Source: Natrinema sp. HArc-T2 (GTDB lineage: Archaea; Halobacteriota; Halobacteria; Halobacteriales; Natrialbaceae). Taken from it: a stretch of 64,000 nucleotides of DNA. The notes below the pieces were generated by a model. The model saw only the letters and a program-made list of their open reading frames with translations, ran no database searches and was not told where the DNA came from. Position numbers and translations under genes: made by a program. Positions 1-9,122 of this stretch are shown piece by piece; within the stretch, counting starts at the first letter, position 1; each line of letters starts with the position of its first letter. The stretch is taken from contig NZ_JBGUAZ010000009.1 in NCBI RefSeq assembly GCF_041821085.1, forward strand, positions 31,578 to 95,577. The letters run 5' to 3'.

Positions 1-2
1 TC

Positions 3-788
3 TGTCTCGATCGAACTGTCTTGGGCCAGACAGCGACCGACTACGATCGTCGGCTCATCGAAATCTCACCGTACGTTGGTGTCACGGCACTGTTTTTCCT
101 CGGCAAGCGGGCGACCCACGGCCACAGTTTGCGCCTTTCGCGTGCGCTCGACTGGGACCTCACTGCTGAAATCTACGCCATTGAAGGCGAGTTCGTCGCG
201 GTGTTGCAAGACCTCGTCCCCACGGCGACACTCGAGTTCTTCTCGGCGATGTACATGTTCGGGTTCCCGTTCCTGCTGGTGACCGCATTGATCCTGTATT
301 TCCTGTTGCCGTCCCAGCGATACATGAAGGAGTTGCTCATCGCATATCTGCTGAACTACGTCATTGGGACGCTTTTTTACACATTATTCATCGTCTATGG
401 GCCGCGCAACCACCTCTCATCCGTCGACGGACTGATGTACTCGTTTTATCCTCAAACGCAGGAAGTCACGGCGGCGGTGTCGGCGAACACGAACGTCTTC
501 CCCTCCCTCCACACATCGCTTGCGGTCGTCGTCATGATGTTCGCTTGGCGATCGCGACGCGAGTATCCGCGGTGGGTTCCGATTGCGTCGTTCGTGACGA
601 TCTGTGTCGTCTTCTCAACAATGTACCTCGGCATCCACTGGCTAATCGACATTATTGCAGGCATCCTTCTCGCCGTGGGGAGCATCTCTGGAGCCAAACA
701 AATAGTTACTCGCGTGGAGGGGACGGCCGGATCTGGTCACACTACCGATAAAAGTGAGAATGCCATGATGTCCGACGGGAGTGATTGA
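3..788 (+). CDS. PAP2-family membrane phosphatase, 5'-truncated by window edge
   Basis: Integral membrane phosphatase of the PAP2 superfamily (PAP2_3/AUR1-like branch), expected to act on a lipid phosphate or diphosphate at the membrane. Counting from the TTG at 21, PSLHTS lies at residues 161-166 and YLGIHWLIDI at 202-211, giving the PSxH and SxxxxxxHxxxD signatures with His206 and Asp210. GPRN at 127-130 probably supplies the first motif. Five or so hydrophobic segments are visible. The frame is open to base 3, and relatives have a longer hydrophobic N-terminus, so the true start is probably outside the window. The tail after residue 225 is short and polar. Substrate is not predictable. Confidence 0.85.
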   Translation, partial: CLDRTVLGQTATDYDRRLIEISPYVGVTALFFLGKRATHGHSLRLSRALDWDLTAEIYAIEGEFVAVLQDLVPTATLEFFSAMYMFGFPFLLVTALILYFLLPSQRYMKELLIAYLLNYVIGTLFYTLFIVYGPRNHLSSVDGLMYSFYPQTQEVTAAVSANTNVFPSLHTSLAVVVMMFAWRSRREYPRWVPIASFVTICVVFSTMYLGIHWLIDIIAGILLAVGSISGAKQIVTRVEGTAGSGHTTDKSENAMMSDGSD

Positions 789-1272
789 TCGATATCACTT
801 TGATTGACTTTATTAATGATGCGGTTCTATCAAAGAACGTCAGCTATCTGACTCGCCAACCCGTTGTTTCGCGCAACCGAAGGCAAGTTGGTTTCTCAGG
901 CATTGATATCCATGCTGATATCTAACAAAGTAATACTGTATTGGTCACGGAACAAAAGACAATGGTACCCCGAGCGGTGTCCCGAAACGGGACGGTGAGA
1001 GTATCGTGACTGCACAATCGCTCTCCTCACTCAAGCGCGTCCAATCTAAATGAGATCTGCTTGTCCGTTTTTCGCCAATCGGTTACGCCAGCAAGTAACA
1101 TCTGACAAAGGGCTCCCGAGCTGACGAGCTCCAACTTGAGCAACTAGATGTAGCTCACGAGCGGGACTGGGGTATAGAGCAAGGCGTTGAAATCGGAAGG
1201 TCTCTCCCGGCATACGGTCGATCGGTCGCCCTCTGGGGCTGACGGCGATAGTCTTGGTCAGCCAACAACGGG
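789..1272. other. Intergenic gap, no gene seen
   Basis: This 484-base stretch lies between two convergent genes. It is moderately AT-rich near 810-960. No open frame with haloarchaeal composition, RNA gene or repeat was recognised. The long minus frame that enters it from 1768 is a shadow of the flippase-like gene. Confidence 0.6.
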
Positions 1273-2292
1273 TCATCGCACCGCCCGGACGCCGAACGCC
1301 GACACCGACAGCCCGCCAATCAGGACAGGCATCCAGTAGATTGCGCCCCGGAAAATGAGGACGGCCGCGGTGATTGTCGGCGCTGCAACGCCAGTCGTGG
1401 GAACCAGCAGCGTGACGAATGCGGCTTCGATACTGCCGAGTCCGCCCGGCAACGGAGCAGCGCCCGCGAGGTTTGCGAGCGGGATCACGAAGAGCGAGAC
1501 ATACGCCGAGACATCGTGGCCGATCGCCGCGAACGCGACCGTGAGCGCAGCCGTCTGAAAGAGCCACCCACATAGCGACAGGCCGATGATTGCGGTCAGT
1601 CGCCACTGGTCCGTCGCCACGCGTTCGATGTTCTCGAAGAATCGGCCTAGTCGGTCGGCGATGTCTTCCTCGAGCGTCTCGGAGTCGAAGCGATCGAGCC
1701 CGAGCCGGCCGAGTCGGGGCGCGACGATCGCGGGGAGTCGATCGACGATCGTCCGGTGGTACCGCCACACGAGCGCCATTACGAGGACGATGCCCGCGAT
1801 CAGGACGACCGCCGAGCCGACGGCCGTCTCGAGACGTTCGCCGATCGCTGCAGTGGTTGCGTAGTAGCCGACACCCACGAGAATCAGCGCAATCGATGGA
1901 ACGACGTTGATAATGTCAACAGTCGCGATCCCGACGAGGCTGGTCTCGTAGCGGGCATCGGATGTCTTCGAGATGAGCAAGGCGGCGATCGGCTCGCCGC
2001 CAGCCTGCCCGAACGGGGTAACGTTGTTCGCGAAGACGGCCCCAGCATAGACGAGAAACGACTTGCCGACTGGGAGATCAATGCCGAGCGCGGCCAGCAC
2101 GGTCCGCAACATCAGGCTCCAGGCGGCCAGCCAGCCGAGCGCGAGTGCGAATGTCACGACGACCAGGGAAGATGTTGCCGACAGCAACGAGTCGAGAACG
2201 TCACGGGCGCCGACGAGAAAGAACAGGATCGCAAAGGCTGCGATCGCGCCGGCGATGCCGATTAGGAATGCCCGCCGATTTCGCTCGTCCAT
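1273..2292 (-). CDS. Flippase-like integral membrane protein (UPF0104 / LPG synthase TM region)
   Basis: A 339-aa polytopic membrane protein of the UPF0104/lysylphosphatidylglycerol-synthase TM family (YbhN-like). Relatives move or act on lipids or lipid-linked intermediates; the substrate here is unknown. About eight hydrophobic segments are visible. Family marks include NNVTPFGQAGGEP near residues 88-100 and the late PLPGGLGSIEAAF stretch near residues 278-290. The intracellular loop around residues 190-225 is acidic. The first ATG is used: it is followed directly by the first membrane helix. It sits alone between a convergent PAP2 gene and a codirectional PHA synthase about 150 nt upstream. 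Confidence 0.85.
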   Translation of the reverse strand: MDERNRRAFLIGIAGAIAAFAILFFLVGARDVLDSLLSATSSLVVVTFALALGWLAAWSLMLRTVLAALGIDLPVGKSFLVYAGAVFANNVTPFGQAGGEPIAALLISKTSDARYETSLVGIATVDIINVVPSIALILVGVGYYATTAAIGERLETAVGSAVVLIAGIVLVMALVWRYHRTIVDRLPAIVAPRLGRLGLDRFDSETLEEDIADRLGRFFENIERVATDQWRLTAIIGLSLCGWLFQTAALTVAFAAIGHDVSAYVSLFVIPLANLAGAAPLPGGLGSIEAAFVTLLVPTTGVAAPTITAAVLIFRGAIYWMPVLIGGLSVSAFGVRAVR

Positions 2293-2441
2293 GGCGGGTA
2301 TGGACCATCAGCAAACTTGAAACGTCTGATTAGCCTCGACAGTACAAACGTCTACGTGTGTACGCATCACGGGGGGCTAGTGTCATTGCTGCATCATGTT
2401 CCCATGGTGCTAAACTTTAGCTGGCTTGCAACGCGATCCAC

Positions 2442-4100
2442 TCATTGGTCTCTCTTATTCGATCCCTCTGTCCCGATCAGTTGCTGGCCCCGGTCAATCC
2501 AACTTTCTGCCAGTTCCTCGGTGGTCTCAGCGGCTGTCGCGACGTGTGTACTGTCGGCGATAGCAAGTTCGGAGACTGACTCGATTCCTGCGGATCGAAG
2601 CCGTTCAGCATACACCGGTCCGATTCCTCCAACATCATCAAGCTCGTACGAGTATGGGGCAGCGACAGCCACCTCGTCAACGGCCTCTTCGACTTCAGTA
2701 CGAATCGCCTCGCTGACGTTCTCAACAACCACCGTCTCGATGCCCTCGCCGGTTTCGACTTCGACAGCGATCCCCTGTGGTCCAGTATTCAAACCGATTT
2801 CATGACCGAGTGCGTCTTCAAGAAATGTCTCGATAGCTGTCGCATCACGAGTTACCATTCCACGTTCGAGCTCACCGTCGTCGTCTGCGAGGACCACTTC
2901 CAATTCGTCGACGTCACCAACCGTGACATTGGTTTCAACGTCGATACCGAGTGTTTCCTCGATACCGTCGCTAATAACGTCTGCGAGTGTTGGCCGCTCG
3001 GATTGCTCGAGGAACCACTCGGCGACTTCGGGCCAGAGATCTCGATGAGCCCCATTGGACATCGCGAGACCGACATGGCCGCTGGGATATTCGATGGTCG
3101 AAACGTCAGCAGTCCCGACGACATCGTTAAACGGTTTGCTCGCTGCCGGCGGAACGAGAACGTCATATTCACCGACAATTTGTAGAAGGGGCATATCGAT
3201 GTTCGTGACGTCGACGTGTTCGCCGTCGATGGTCAGTTCGTTCTCGTAGAGGAGATTGTCCTGATAGATCTCTTCGAGGAACTCAGCATAGACTGTACCA
3301 GCGACGTCGACGCTATCGGAGAGCCACTGCTCCATTCGCGCGAAGTTTCGGACGAAATCCTCGTTTTCGAGTCGATTGGACAACTGCACGTACTTCGTGA
3401 TGTTGTTGGCTACCGGATCCATCACATCGAAGCCAGCAGCGAGAAACTCTCCGGGGACGTTCCCGAACGTATTGGTCACTGTCCGCGGATCATAATAGTC
3501 CTCGTCGCCCCACAGCTCAAGAACGCCGCCGGTGTCGTCAAAGTACAGGCCAGTTGCCATCAGCGCGAGTGCATTCACTTTCTCCGGATGGAGCGCGGCG
3601 TAGATGGCCGACATCGTGCCGCCCATGCAGTAGCCAAGGACATTGATGGCGTCCTGACCCGATCGCTCGCGTATATCGTCGATGCAATTGTCGATGTAAC
3701 GGTTGACGTAGTCTTGGAGTCCGAGCCGTTGATCGAGGTGTGACGGCTCGTGCCAATCGATGAGGTACACGTCGTGACCGGCTTCCAGCAGTCGGCGGAC
3801 GATCGATCGGTCTGTTTGGAGATCGAGGATATACGGTCGGTTGATGAGGGCGTAAACGATGAGAATCGGAATCTGATGCTGGTTCTCGGTAAGCGACTCG
3901 TAGCGGAGTAATTCGAGCTTGTTCTCCGTGTAGACGACTTCATTCGGAGTCTGACCGACATCGGCGGACGCGGCGTCCTGGAGCCGGTCTTGGGCGACAG
4001 TCGCTTTGCGAACGACATCTGTGGTCGTTTCGAATACCGTCTGCTGGGCCGAGAGAAGGATCTCGAATGGAGGCCATTGCTGGTTGTCGTCCGAGGTCAT
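2442..4100 (-). CDS. phaC: Haloarchaeal PHA synthase PhaC with long C-terminal extension ending in helix-hairpin-helix
   Basis: Polymerises hydroxyacyl-CoA into polyhydroxyalkanoate granules. The alpha/beta-hydrolase core (about residues 55-368) has the lipase-like box GYCMGG with nucleophile Cys158, Asp313 in GEYDVLVP and His342 in SGHVG, the expected Cys-Asp-His triad of class III synthases. No PhaE gene is adjacent. Residues 370-552 form an acidic extension: a beta-rich region, then DDVGGIGPVYAERLRSAGI, a helix-hairpin-helix of the kind seen in DNA-binding or granule-associated proteins. The extension is longer than in PhaC proteins known to me to pair with PhaE. A UspA gene lies about 50 nt upstream on the same strand and may be cotranscribed. 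Confidence 0.9.
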   Translation of the reverse strand: MTSDDNQQWPPFEILLSAQQTVFETTTDVVRKATVAQDRLQDAASADVGQTPNEVVYTENKLELLRYESLTENQHQIPILIVYALINRPYILDLQTDRSIVRRLLEAGHDVYLIDWHEPSHLDQRLGLQDYVNRYIDNCIDDIRERSGQDAINVLGYCMGGTMSAIYAALHPEKVNALALMATGLYFDDTGGVLELWGDEDYYDPRTVTNTFGNVPGEFLAAGFDVMDPVANNITKYVQLSNRLENEDFVRNFARMEQWLSDSVDVAGTVYAEFLEEIYQDNLLYENELTIDGEHVDVTNIDMPLLQIVGEYDVLVPPAASKPFNDVVGTADVSTIEYPSGHVGLAMSNGAHRDLWPEVAEWFLEQSERPTLADVISDGIEETLGIDVETNVTVGDVDELEVVLADDDGELERGMVTRDATAIETFLEDALGHEIGLNTGPQGIAVEVETGEGIETVVVENVSEAIRTEVEEAVDEVAVAAPYSYELDDVGGIGPVYAERLRSAGIESVSELAIADSTHVATAAETTEELAESWIDRGQQLIGTEGSNKRDQ

Positions 4101-4151
4101 AGTCGTCCTCTCGTGAACGTTGTTTCTGAGGCGTACTGTCCCGCCATCGTG

Positions 4152-4595
4152 TTATCCAGACTCCTCCGTGATTTTCCCACCAGTCCCTTCGACGATGCGA
4201 ACCTCCCGATCACTCTCCTCGAGGAGTTTCCGACGAACCCCCGAGAAGTGCTCTGTGTGGTCGCCATGTTCCCCGACGACGATGATTTCTGCGTCTACCT
4301 CGTCGGCGTACTCGAGGATGACATCGTGTGGACTCCCGTGTCGAGTGTCTCCCACGACGCGAACGTCTTCTGTTGCTGCCATCTCCGCGACCTCTTCGAT
4401 GCATATTGCGGCGTGATCAGCAGCGTAGATAGTCGCCAGTTCCGCCGAACTGAGGGCAGTATCGTCGAAGCGACGCTGGTCGACGGCACAGATGACATGC
4501 AGCGGTACCCCGCGATCTGCTGCGAGTTCGATTGCCTGTTTGGCCGCCTGTCTGGCGTATTCGCTGCCATCAGTGGCCAACAGAATTGATCCCAT
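4152..4595 (-). CDS. Universal stress protein, single UspA domain
   Basis: A 147-aa single-domain UspA protein. The N-terminus MGSILLATDGSEYA is the canonical first strand and ATP-loop start. The C-terminal nucleotide loop is present in altered form as GEHGDHTEHFSG, followed by the last strand REVRIVEG. It is probably a soluble dimer that binds ATP or AMP and modulates stress physiology. It ends about 50 nt before phaC on the same strand, suggesting cotranscription. The altered loop spacing may mean weak or no nucleotide binding. Confidence 0.85.
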   Translation of the reverse strand: MGSILLATDGSEYARQAAKQAIELAADRGVPLHVICAVDQRRFDDTALSSAELATIYAADHAAICIEEVAEMAATEDVRVVGDTRHGSPHDVILEYADEVDAEIIVVGEHGDHTEHFSGVRRKLLEESDREVRIVEGTGGKITEESG

Positions 4596-4884
4596 GCGTG
4601 GTGACTCAACAGGAAGCGAGTTAGTTCTTGTAGGGAACCCCCTACTCGCTCGGCCCTTGGGAGTGGTGTTAACGCCTGACGCTCTTGTGGCGGAGATTGT
4701 TGATACAGTTTCCTGCCGTCGGCTCGAGTCAAGACTTGGCCGCCAGAGTCACTGAGATGCAAGTTCGCGATCTATTGCACTCGCCGCAGAATCGCAGGAC
4801 GGCTCCGCATCAACAATGTGCTACACAAGAGCGACGCCTGAAATTAGCTCAAGACGAATGTTCCAAGATGGATGTATCGGCGGA

Positions 4885-7668
4885 TTATCGCTGCTTGTCG
4901 TCCTGTTTTTGATGGTCCTCAACTCGCACCTGCTCGCTTGTCGTTGACGAGCGGAAAAGTCGGTCATAGACGGTAGACGTGAGAATGTTGAGAAGAAGGA
5001 ACGCAATGAAGGCAACGCCGATCCACCCCCACTCGTGAACAGCAAGCGGAACAACTTGGAAGAAGTCGTGTACTGGGGTGTACAGAACTATCAGGTGGAG
5101 GAGAAACGAGAACCCGATAGCGGCCAACAACCACAGATTAGATCCGAGGGTCAGACCGTACCGAGAGCGAATGACGTAGATCCGGATCAGTTCCCCGACG
5201 ACGATGAACGTAAACAGGAGCGTCTGTGCACGGACGAGCGAGCCGGTGGCCTCGAGGCCATAAAAGAAAAGCCCGAGACCGATAATCGCCAGTAACATGG
5301 CGATCGTGACGATCGACACGAGCACACGCGTATTGATCACGCCTTCGTCCGACGGTCTCGGAGGCCGCTCCATGAGTCCGGCAGCGTGTGGATCCGCCCC
5401 AAGGGCGAGCGCGGGCAGCGTATCCGCGACGAGGTTGATCCAGAGGATCAAGACGGGAGTCAGAATCAGTGCCTGGGAAGTTCCTGTAAATCGCTCGGGA
5501 AACAGCAGACTGCCAAGCAGGACACCAAGAAACACCACCAGGACCTCACCGGTATTGGTCGAAACGAGGTAGTTGACGAACTTTCGAACGTTCTCGAATA
5601 TCCCTCGCCCCTCTTCGATTGCGTCTCGTATTGTCGCGAAGTTGTCGTCACGGAGGATCATATCCGACGCCTGCCGTGCGACGTCGGTCCCACGATTCCC
5701 CATGGCGATCCCGACATCGGCTTGTGTGAGTGCGGGCGCATCGTTGACGCCGTCGCCGGTCATCGCGACGTTGTGGTCATTCGCCTGTAACGCGGACAGT
5801 ATCCTGACCTTGTGGTCCGGTGTAACTCGTGCAAAAATGTCGACCTCTTCGACGGTGTCGCGCAACGCGTCGTCCGACTGGTCGTCGATGTCGCTGCCGG
5901 TAAGCGCGCCTTCCGGGTCGAACCCGATCTGCTCGCCGATCGCCTTGGCAGTCGTTATATTGTCACCGGTCGCCAGGACTGGCCGAACGCCCGCGGACTG
6001 ACAGTCGGCGATCGCCTGTTCGACTTCTGCACGGGGCGGATCGAGCATTCCTTGGAGACCGAGAAATACCATCCCGTCCTCGATCTGGTCCGCATCCGCG
6101 TCTGGATCGTCGACCGTCTTCGATGCGAAGCCGAGGACACGAAGTGCATCCTCTGCAAACGACTGGGTTCGCTTGAGGACGTCTTGTCGTTTCGCGTCGG
6201 TAAGCTCACACACTTTGCCATCCTCGAGGATGCGGTCACACCGCTCGAGCACGACTTCCGGCGCACCCTTCATGTAGGCGGTTGGCTCGTCGCCATTGAC
6301 GAGTACCGTCATCCGTTTGCGTTCTGAGGAAAACTGAATCTCGCGTATCCGCTCGCCGGGCCGATCGACACCGGCGTCGTCCGCCATTCGCTGGACCGCG
6401 ATCTCGGTCGGCTCGCCTCTGTACTCGTTTTCGTCTGTTCGTTCCACATTGTTACACGCGGCACCACATCGGAGAAGCCACTCGAGTGCCTGGTCAATGT
6501 CCTGGCTGTGCCGAGTGTCCGTTCGCTGACTCCCTCCGTTCCCGTCGGCCGATACCGGACTGAGATCGGACGACTCGACGACGGTTCCAGCGGCGTAGAG
6601 GCGTGTCACCGTCATCCGTTCTTCGGTGAGTGTTCCGGTTTTGTCGGTGACGATGACGTCGGTCGATCCGAGGCTCTCGACGACTGGGAGTCGTCTGACG
6701 AGGGCGTTTCGATCGACCATCTTTCGGGCTCCAAGCGCGAGCGTAAACGTCACTACCGCAGGCAATCCCTCCGGGACTCCCGCAACGGCCAGGGTAATAC
6801 TGACGAGAAGGACTGAGACGATACCCGTCGCGGTAAAGAGAAACTGGACGACAGTGACGAGGACGATGAGGACAGCGACGAGAGCGCCGATTTGCGTTCC
6901 GAGCTGTTTGACTTCCGCCTCGAACGGGGTTTGTCGGTCGTCGGACTCGCCGAGCTGGGTTGCGATCCCGCCGACCTCCGTTTCCATACCGATCTCGACA
7001 ACGACGGCTCTCCCGCGCCCTTTCACGACGGTCGTATTCATGTAGACCATGTTACGCCGGTCGGCTAGTGGCGTATCGTCATCGACGGCTTCCGGATTCT
7101 TCTCGACCGGCGTACTCTCCCCCGTGAGCGCGGATTCGTTCGTCCGTAGCCCGTCTGCTTCGAGGAGCCGTGCATCCGCTGGAACCGCGTCGCCCTGTTC
7201 GAGGTAGATTACGTCACCAGGGACGAGCCGTTTCGAATCGATGGACTGCTTCGTTCCATCACGAATTCCGATCGCATTCGGGCTCGCGAGTTCACGAAGT
7301 GCCTCGATCGATCTCGTGGCCTGGTAATCCTGGACGAATCCGAATAGCCCGTTCACACACAGGATTAACGCGATGAACGCGGCTTCGGCGTAGTTCGGTT
7401 CACTCTCCGGGAAGAGCCCGACGCCGAGTGAAAGCAGTGCCGCCACGACGAGCAGGTACATGAGCGGATTTCGAAACTGAGAGAGCAGGAGTTCGACGCG
7501 CGACGTGCGCTCCGCCTCGCGGATGTCATTCTCCCCGTATTCCTCGAGCCGTCGGCCCGCCTCGGCGGACGACAGCCCACCGTCGTCAGTCTCGAGCGTC
7601 TCGAGAGTGTCTCTTGTGGACTTGCCATGCCACGGCTCTGTGCGGTCGTTTCGAGGATTTCCCGTCAT
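4885..7668 (-). CDS. P-type cation-transporting ATPase (IIA/IIC-like)
   Basis: ATP-driven cation pump, 927 aa from the chosen start. Visible in order: N-terminal cation-ATPase segment, paired helices near residues 65-110, TGES (182-185), PEGLP in helix M4 (299-303), the phosphorylation motif DKTGTLT with Asp342, GDGVNDAPAL in the hinge, and a C-terminal helix bundle. PEGLP is shared by Ca2+ and Na+/K+ type pumps, so Ca2+, Na+ or K+ is more likely than a heavy metal; no CPx metal motif is present. The ATG at 7668 is preferred over an in-frame start 48 nt upstream because GAGGTGG lies five bases before it and it overlaps the upstream stop codon as ATGA. Confidence 0.9.
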   Translation of the reverse strand: MTGNPRNDRTEPWHGKSTRDTLETLETDDGGLSSAEAGRRLEEYGENDIREAERTSRVELLLSQFRNPLMYLLVVAALLSLGVGLFPESEPNYAEAAFIALILCVNGLFGFVQDYQATRSIEALRELASPNAIGIRDGTKQSIDSKRLVPGDVIYLEQGDAVPADARLLEADGLRTNESALTGESTPVEKNPEAVDDDTPLADRRNMVYMNTTVVKGRGRAVVVEIGMETEVGGIATQLGESDDRQTPFEAEVKQLGTQIGALVAVLIVLVTVVQFLFTATGIVSVLLVSITLAVAGVPEGLPAVVTFTLALGARKMVDRNALVRRLPVVESLGSTDVIVTDKTGTLTEERMTVTRLYAAGTVVESSDLSPVSADGNGGSQRTDTRHSQDIDQALEWLLRCGAACNNVERTDENEYRGEPTEIAVQRMADDAGVDRPGERIREIQFSSERKRMTVLVNGDEPTAYMKGAPEVVLERCDRILEDGKVCELTDAKRQDVLKRTQSFAEDALRVLGFASKTVDDPDADADQIEDGMVFLGLQGMLDPPRAEVEQAIADCQSAGVRPVLATGDNITTAKAIGEQIGFDPEGALTGSDIDDQSDDALRDTVEEVDIFARVTPDHKVRILSALQANDHNVAMTGDGVNDAPALTQADVGIAMGNRGTDVARQASDMILRDDNFATIRDAIEEGRGIFENVRKFVNYLVSTNTGEVLVVFLGVLLGSLLFPERFTGTSQALILTPVLILWINLVADTLPALALGADPHAAGLMERPPRPSDEGVINTRVLVSIVTIAMLLAIIGLGLFFYGLEATGSLVRAQTLLFTFIVVGELIRIYVIRSRYGLTLGSNLWLLAAIGFSFLLHLIVLYTPVHDFFQVVPLAVHEWGWIGVAFIAFLLLNILTSTVYDRLFRSSTTSEQVRVEDHQKQDDKQR

Positions 7669-7949
7669 ACTGTCCACCTCGCTGCTGCTGGGCGCTCGAT
7701 TACGTGTCCCTCCCACGCCTCGAACTGCTGGGCTACTTCCTGATGTTCGACGGGGTCCGACGGTGGCCCGATGAATACCGGAACGCTATCGGTCCACAGC
7801 CGGCCCGATATCCCGTGGTCTGTCCTCGGCTGTCGTCGCTTCACTCTATCGGCCAACGCGGCTTCGATACTCTGTTTTGGATCTCTGTGTGACCAGTCAG
7901 CGTTCTCCTCGCGTTCGAACGTGAACGAGTCGACGAAATCACGCGTCAC
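7665..7949 (-). CDS. Small hypothetical protein coupled to the P-type ATPase (possibly the 3' part of a broken gene)
   Basis: A 94-aa soluble, charged protein with a GTG start at 7949. Its TGA overlaps the ATG of the P-type ATPase (ATGA), so the two are likely cotranslated. Composition looks coding (EREENADWSHRDPKQ near residues 12-26, then VFIGPPSDPVEHQEVAQQFE) but I recognise no family. The frame continues upstream past one in-frame TGA (7953-7955) into another coding-looking stretch reaching an ATG at 8093. The alternatives are two small genes or one 142-codon gene with a nonsense mutation. Confidence 0.5.
   Translation of the reverse strand: MTRDFVDSFTFEREENADWSHRDPKQSIEAALADRVKRRQPRTDHGISGRLWTDSVPVFIGPPSDPVEHQEVAQQFEAWEGHVIERPAAARWTV
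7674..7680 (-). promoter_or_regulatory. Shine-Dalgarno site that decides the P-type ATPase start
   Basis: GAGGTGG reads toward the ATG at 7668 with a five-base spacer. It lies inside the end of the upstream small gene, which fits translational coupling through the ATGA stop/start overlap. Most other genes here lack such a site. Confidence 0.6.
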
Positions 7950-7952
7950 CCG

Positions 7953-8093
7953 TCATCCCCCAATTTCGAGCGTGACTGGGCTGTCGTCTTCGAGTGGCCA
8001 GTCAATTGATGGAGGGACGTGGCAACCGCTGCTCGCGTTCTCGGTTCTTCGGGTTTGAATTCTCTCATAGTCGACCAGACAGTGGACATCCAT
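7953..8093 (-). CDS. Short ORF in frame with the following small gene, ended by TGA
   Basis: ATG at 8093, 46 codons, TGA at 7953-7955. The C-terminal part (DWPLEDDSPVTLEIGG) has acidic haloarchaeal composition. After the TGA and one CGG codon, the GTG of the next ORF follows in the same frame. It is either the 5' part of an interrupted gene or a tiny gene. It lies 27 nt from the end of the upstream tandem UspA gene on the same strand, so the set UspA, small ORFs, P-type ATPase may form one transcript. Confidence 0.35.
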   Translation of the reverse strand: MDVHCLVDYERIQTRRTENASSGCHVPPSIDWPLEDDSPVTLEIGG

Positions 8094-8119
8094 ATGAACA
8101 AAGGTACCAGTTCGGTGCG

Positions 8120-9004
8120 TCACTCACCATTCTCGACAGGCTCTCGAACCGTTAGAACAGGAACCGGTGATGTCCGAATGAGCGATTCCGTGACGCTTCC
8201 GAGCATGTATCGATCGAAGCCAGTTCGACCGTGTGTCCCGACAACGACGAGATCGACGTTGTGGTCGTTAATATACGAGAGAATCGCTTTGGGAATCGAG
8301 GGGGCGTGTTCGACTGTCTTCGAAACTGGCTCGACGCCAGCGTTCGCTGCGAATTCCGCTGCCTCGTCGAGCAACTCGGTCGCGCTTTCCTCTAATATCG
8401 ATTGCTGGATGTCGCTCCGGACGTCGACACCGAGACTTGTGAGGGCGATGACGGAGAGGAGGTGAAGCGTTGTCTCCTCGGCGTTCACGACGTCTACGCC
8501 CATTGCGAGTGCTTGATTCGCACAGTCACTTCCATCAGTTGGGACGAGGACATCTTCATATGGGTACTGGCGTTCGTCGGCTGCATCTGGTTGCATCGTG
8601 AGGACTGGGACGTCCGATCGTCGGACTACCCGCTCGGTGGTACTCCCAAGGAGCAAGCGCTCGAGGCCTTGCCGACCGTGAGTGGGCATAGCGACGAGAT
8701 CAATGTCGTTCGCTTCAGCGTAGTCGATGATGATTCTGTATGGGTCTCCTTGTCGAACATCTGTAACAGTGCTCACGCCCCGTTGCTTGGCACGGTCGGC
8801 TGTCTCTCGAACGAGTTGCTCGCCTTCCTGTTCGAGGGCATCCACGACTTCCCCTCGAATTCGTGTCACACTATCTCGTGTTGTATCCGCCACGTTGAGG
8901 ATATGGACTGTCGAATCGTGTGCGGTCGCGATATCGAGGACGTGCTCAAATACGTCTGTCGCCCCATCGCTCTCGTCAACTGGGAAGAGAAGGGTATCGA
9001 ACAT
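8120..9004 (-). CDS. Tandem universal stress protein (two UspA domains)
   Basis: A 294-aa protein with two complete UspA domains, about residues 1-140 and 150-290. Both carry the ATP-binding loop: PTHGRQGLERLLLGSTTER in the first and GTHGRTGFDRYMLGSVTES in the second, matching GxxGxxRxxxGS. Such proteins bind ATP and act as intramolecular UspA dimers in stress responses. The start at 9004 (MFDTLLFPVDES) is preferred to an in-frame start 27 nt upstream because it begins exactly at the first UspA strand. It lies upstream of the small ORFs and the P-type ATPase on the same strand. Confidence 0.9.
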   Translation of the reverse strand: MFDTLLFPVDESDGATDVFEHVLDIATAHDSTVHILNVADTTRDSVTRIRGEVVDALEQEGEQLVRETADRAKQRGVSTVTDVRQGDPYRIIIDYAEANDIDLVAMPTHGRQGLERLLLGSTTERVVRRSDVPVLTMQPDAADERQYPYEDVLVPTDGSDCANQALAMGVDVVNAEETTLHLLSVIALTSLGVDVRSDIQQSILEESATELLDEAAEFAANAGVEPVSKTVEHAPSIPKAILSYINDHNVDLVVVGTHGRTGFDRYMLGSVTESLIRTSPVPVLTVREPVENGE

Positions 9005-9122
9005 ATGTAGATCCTTGGGTTGAGTACACAAAACAAGAGGGGATGGTTATAGAGGGATGAGGTAAGTCCTACGGAGGTTGTTCCTGTAGATCTCCACAGA
9101 ATACAGTCGACAGCCTTTGTGG

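Noticed and set aside
1046..1768. 240-aa minus ORF rich in Arg, Pro and Gly
   Set aside because: Overlaps the flippase-like gene in another frame; Arg/Pro-rich composition is typical of a GC-rich shadow.
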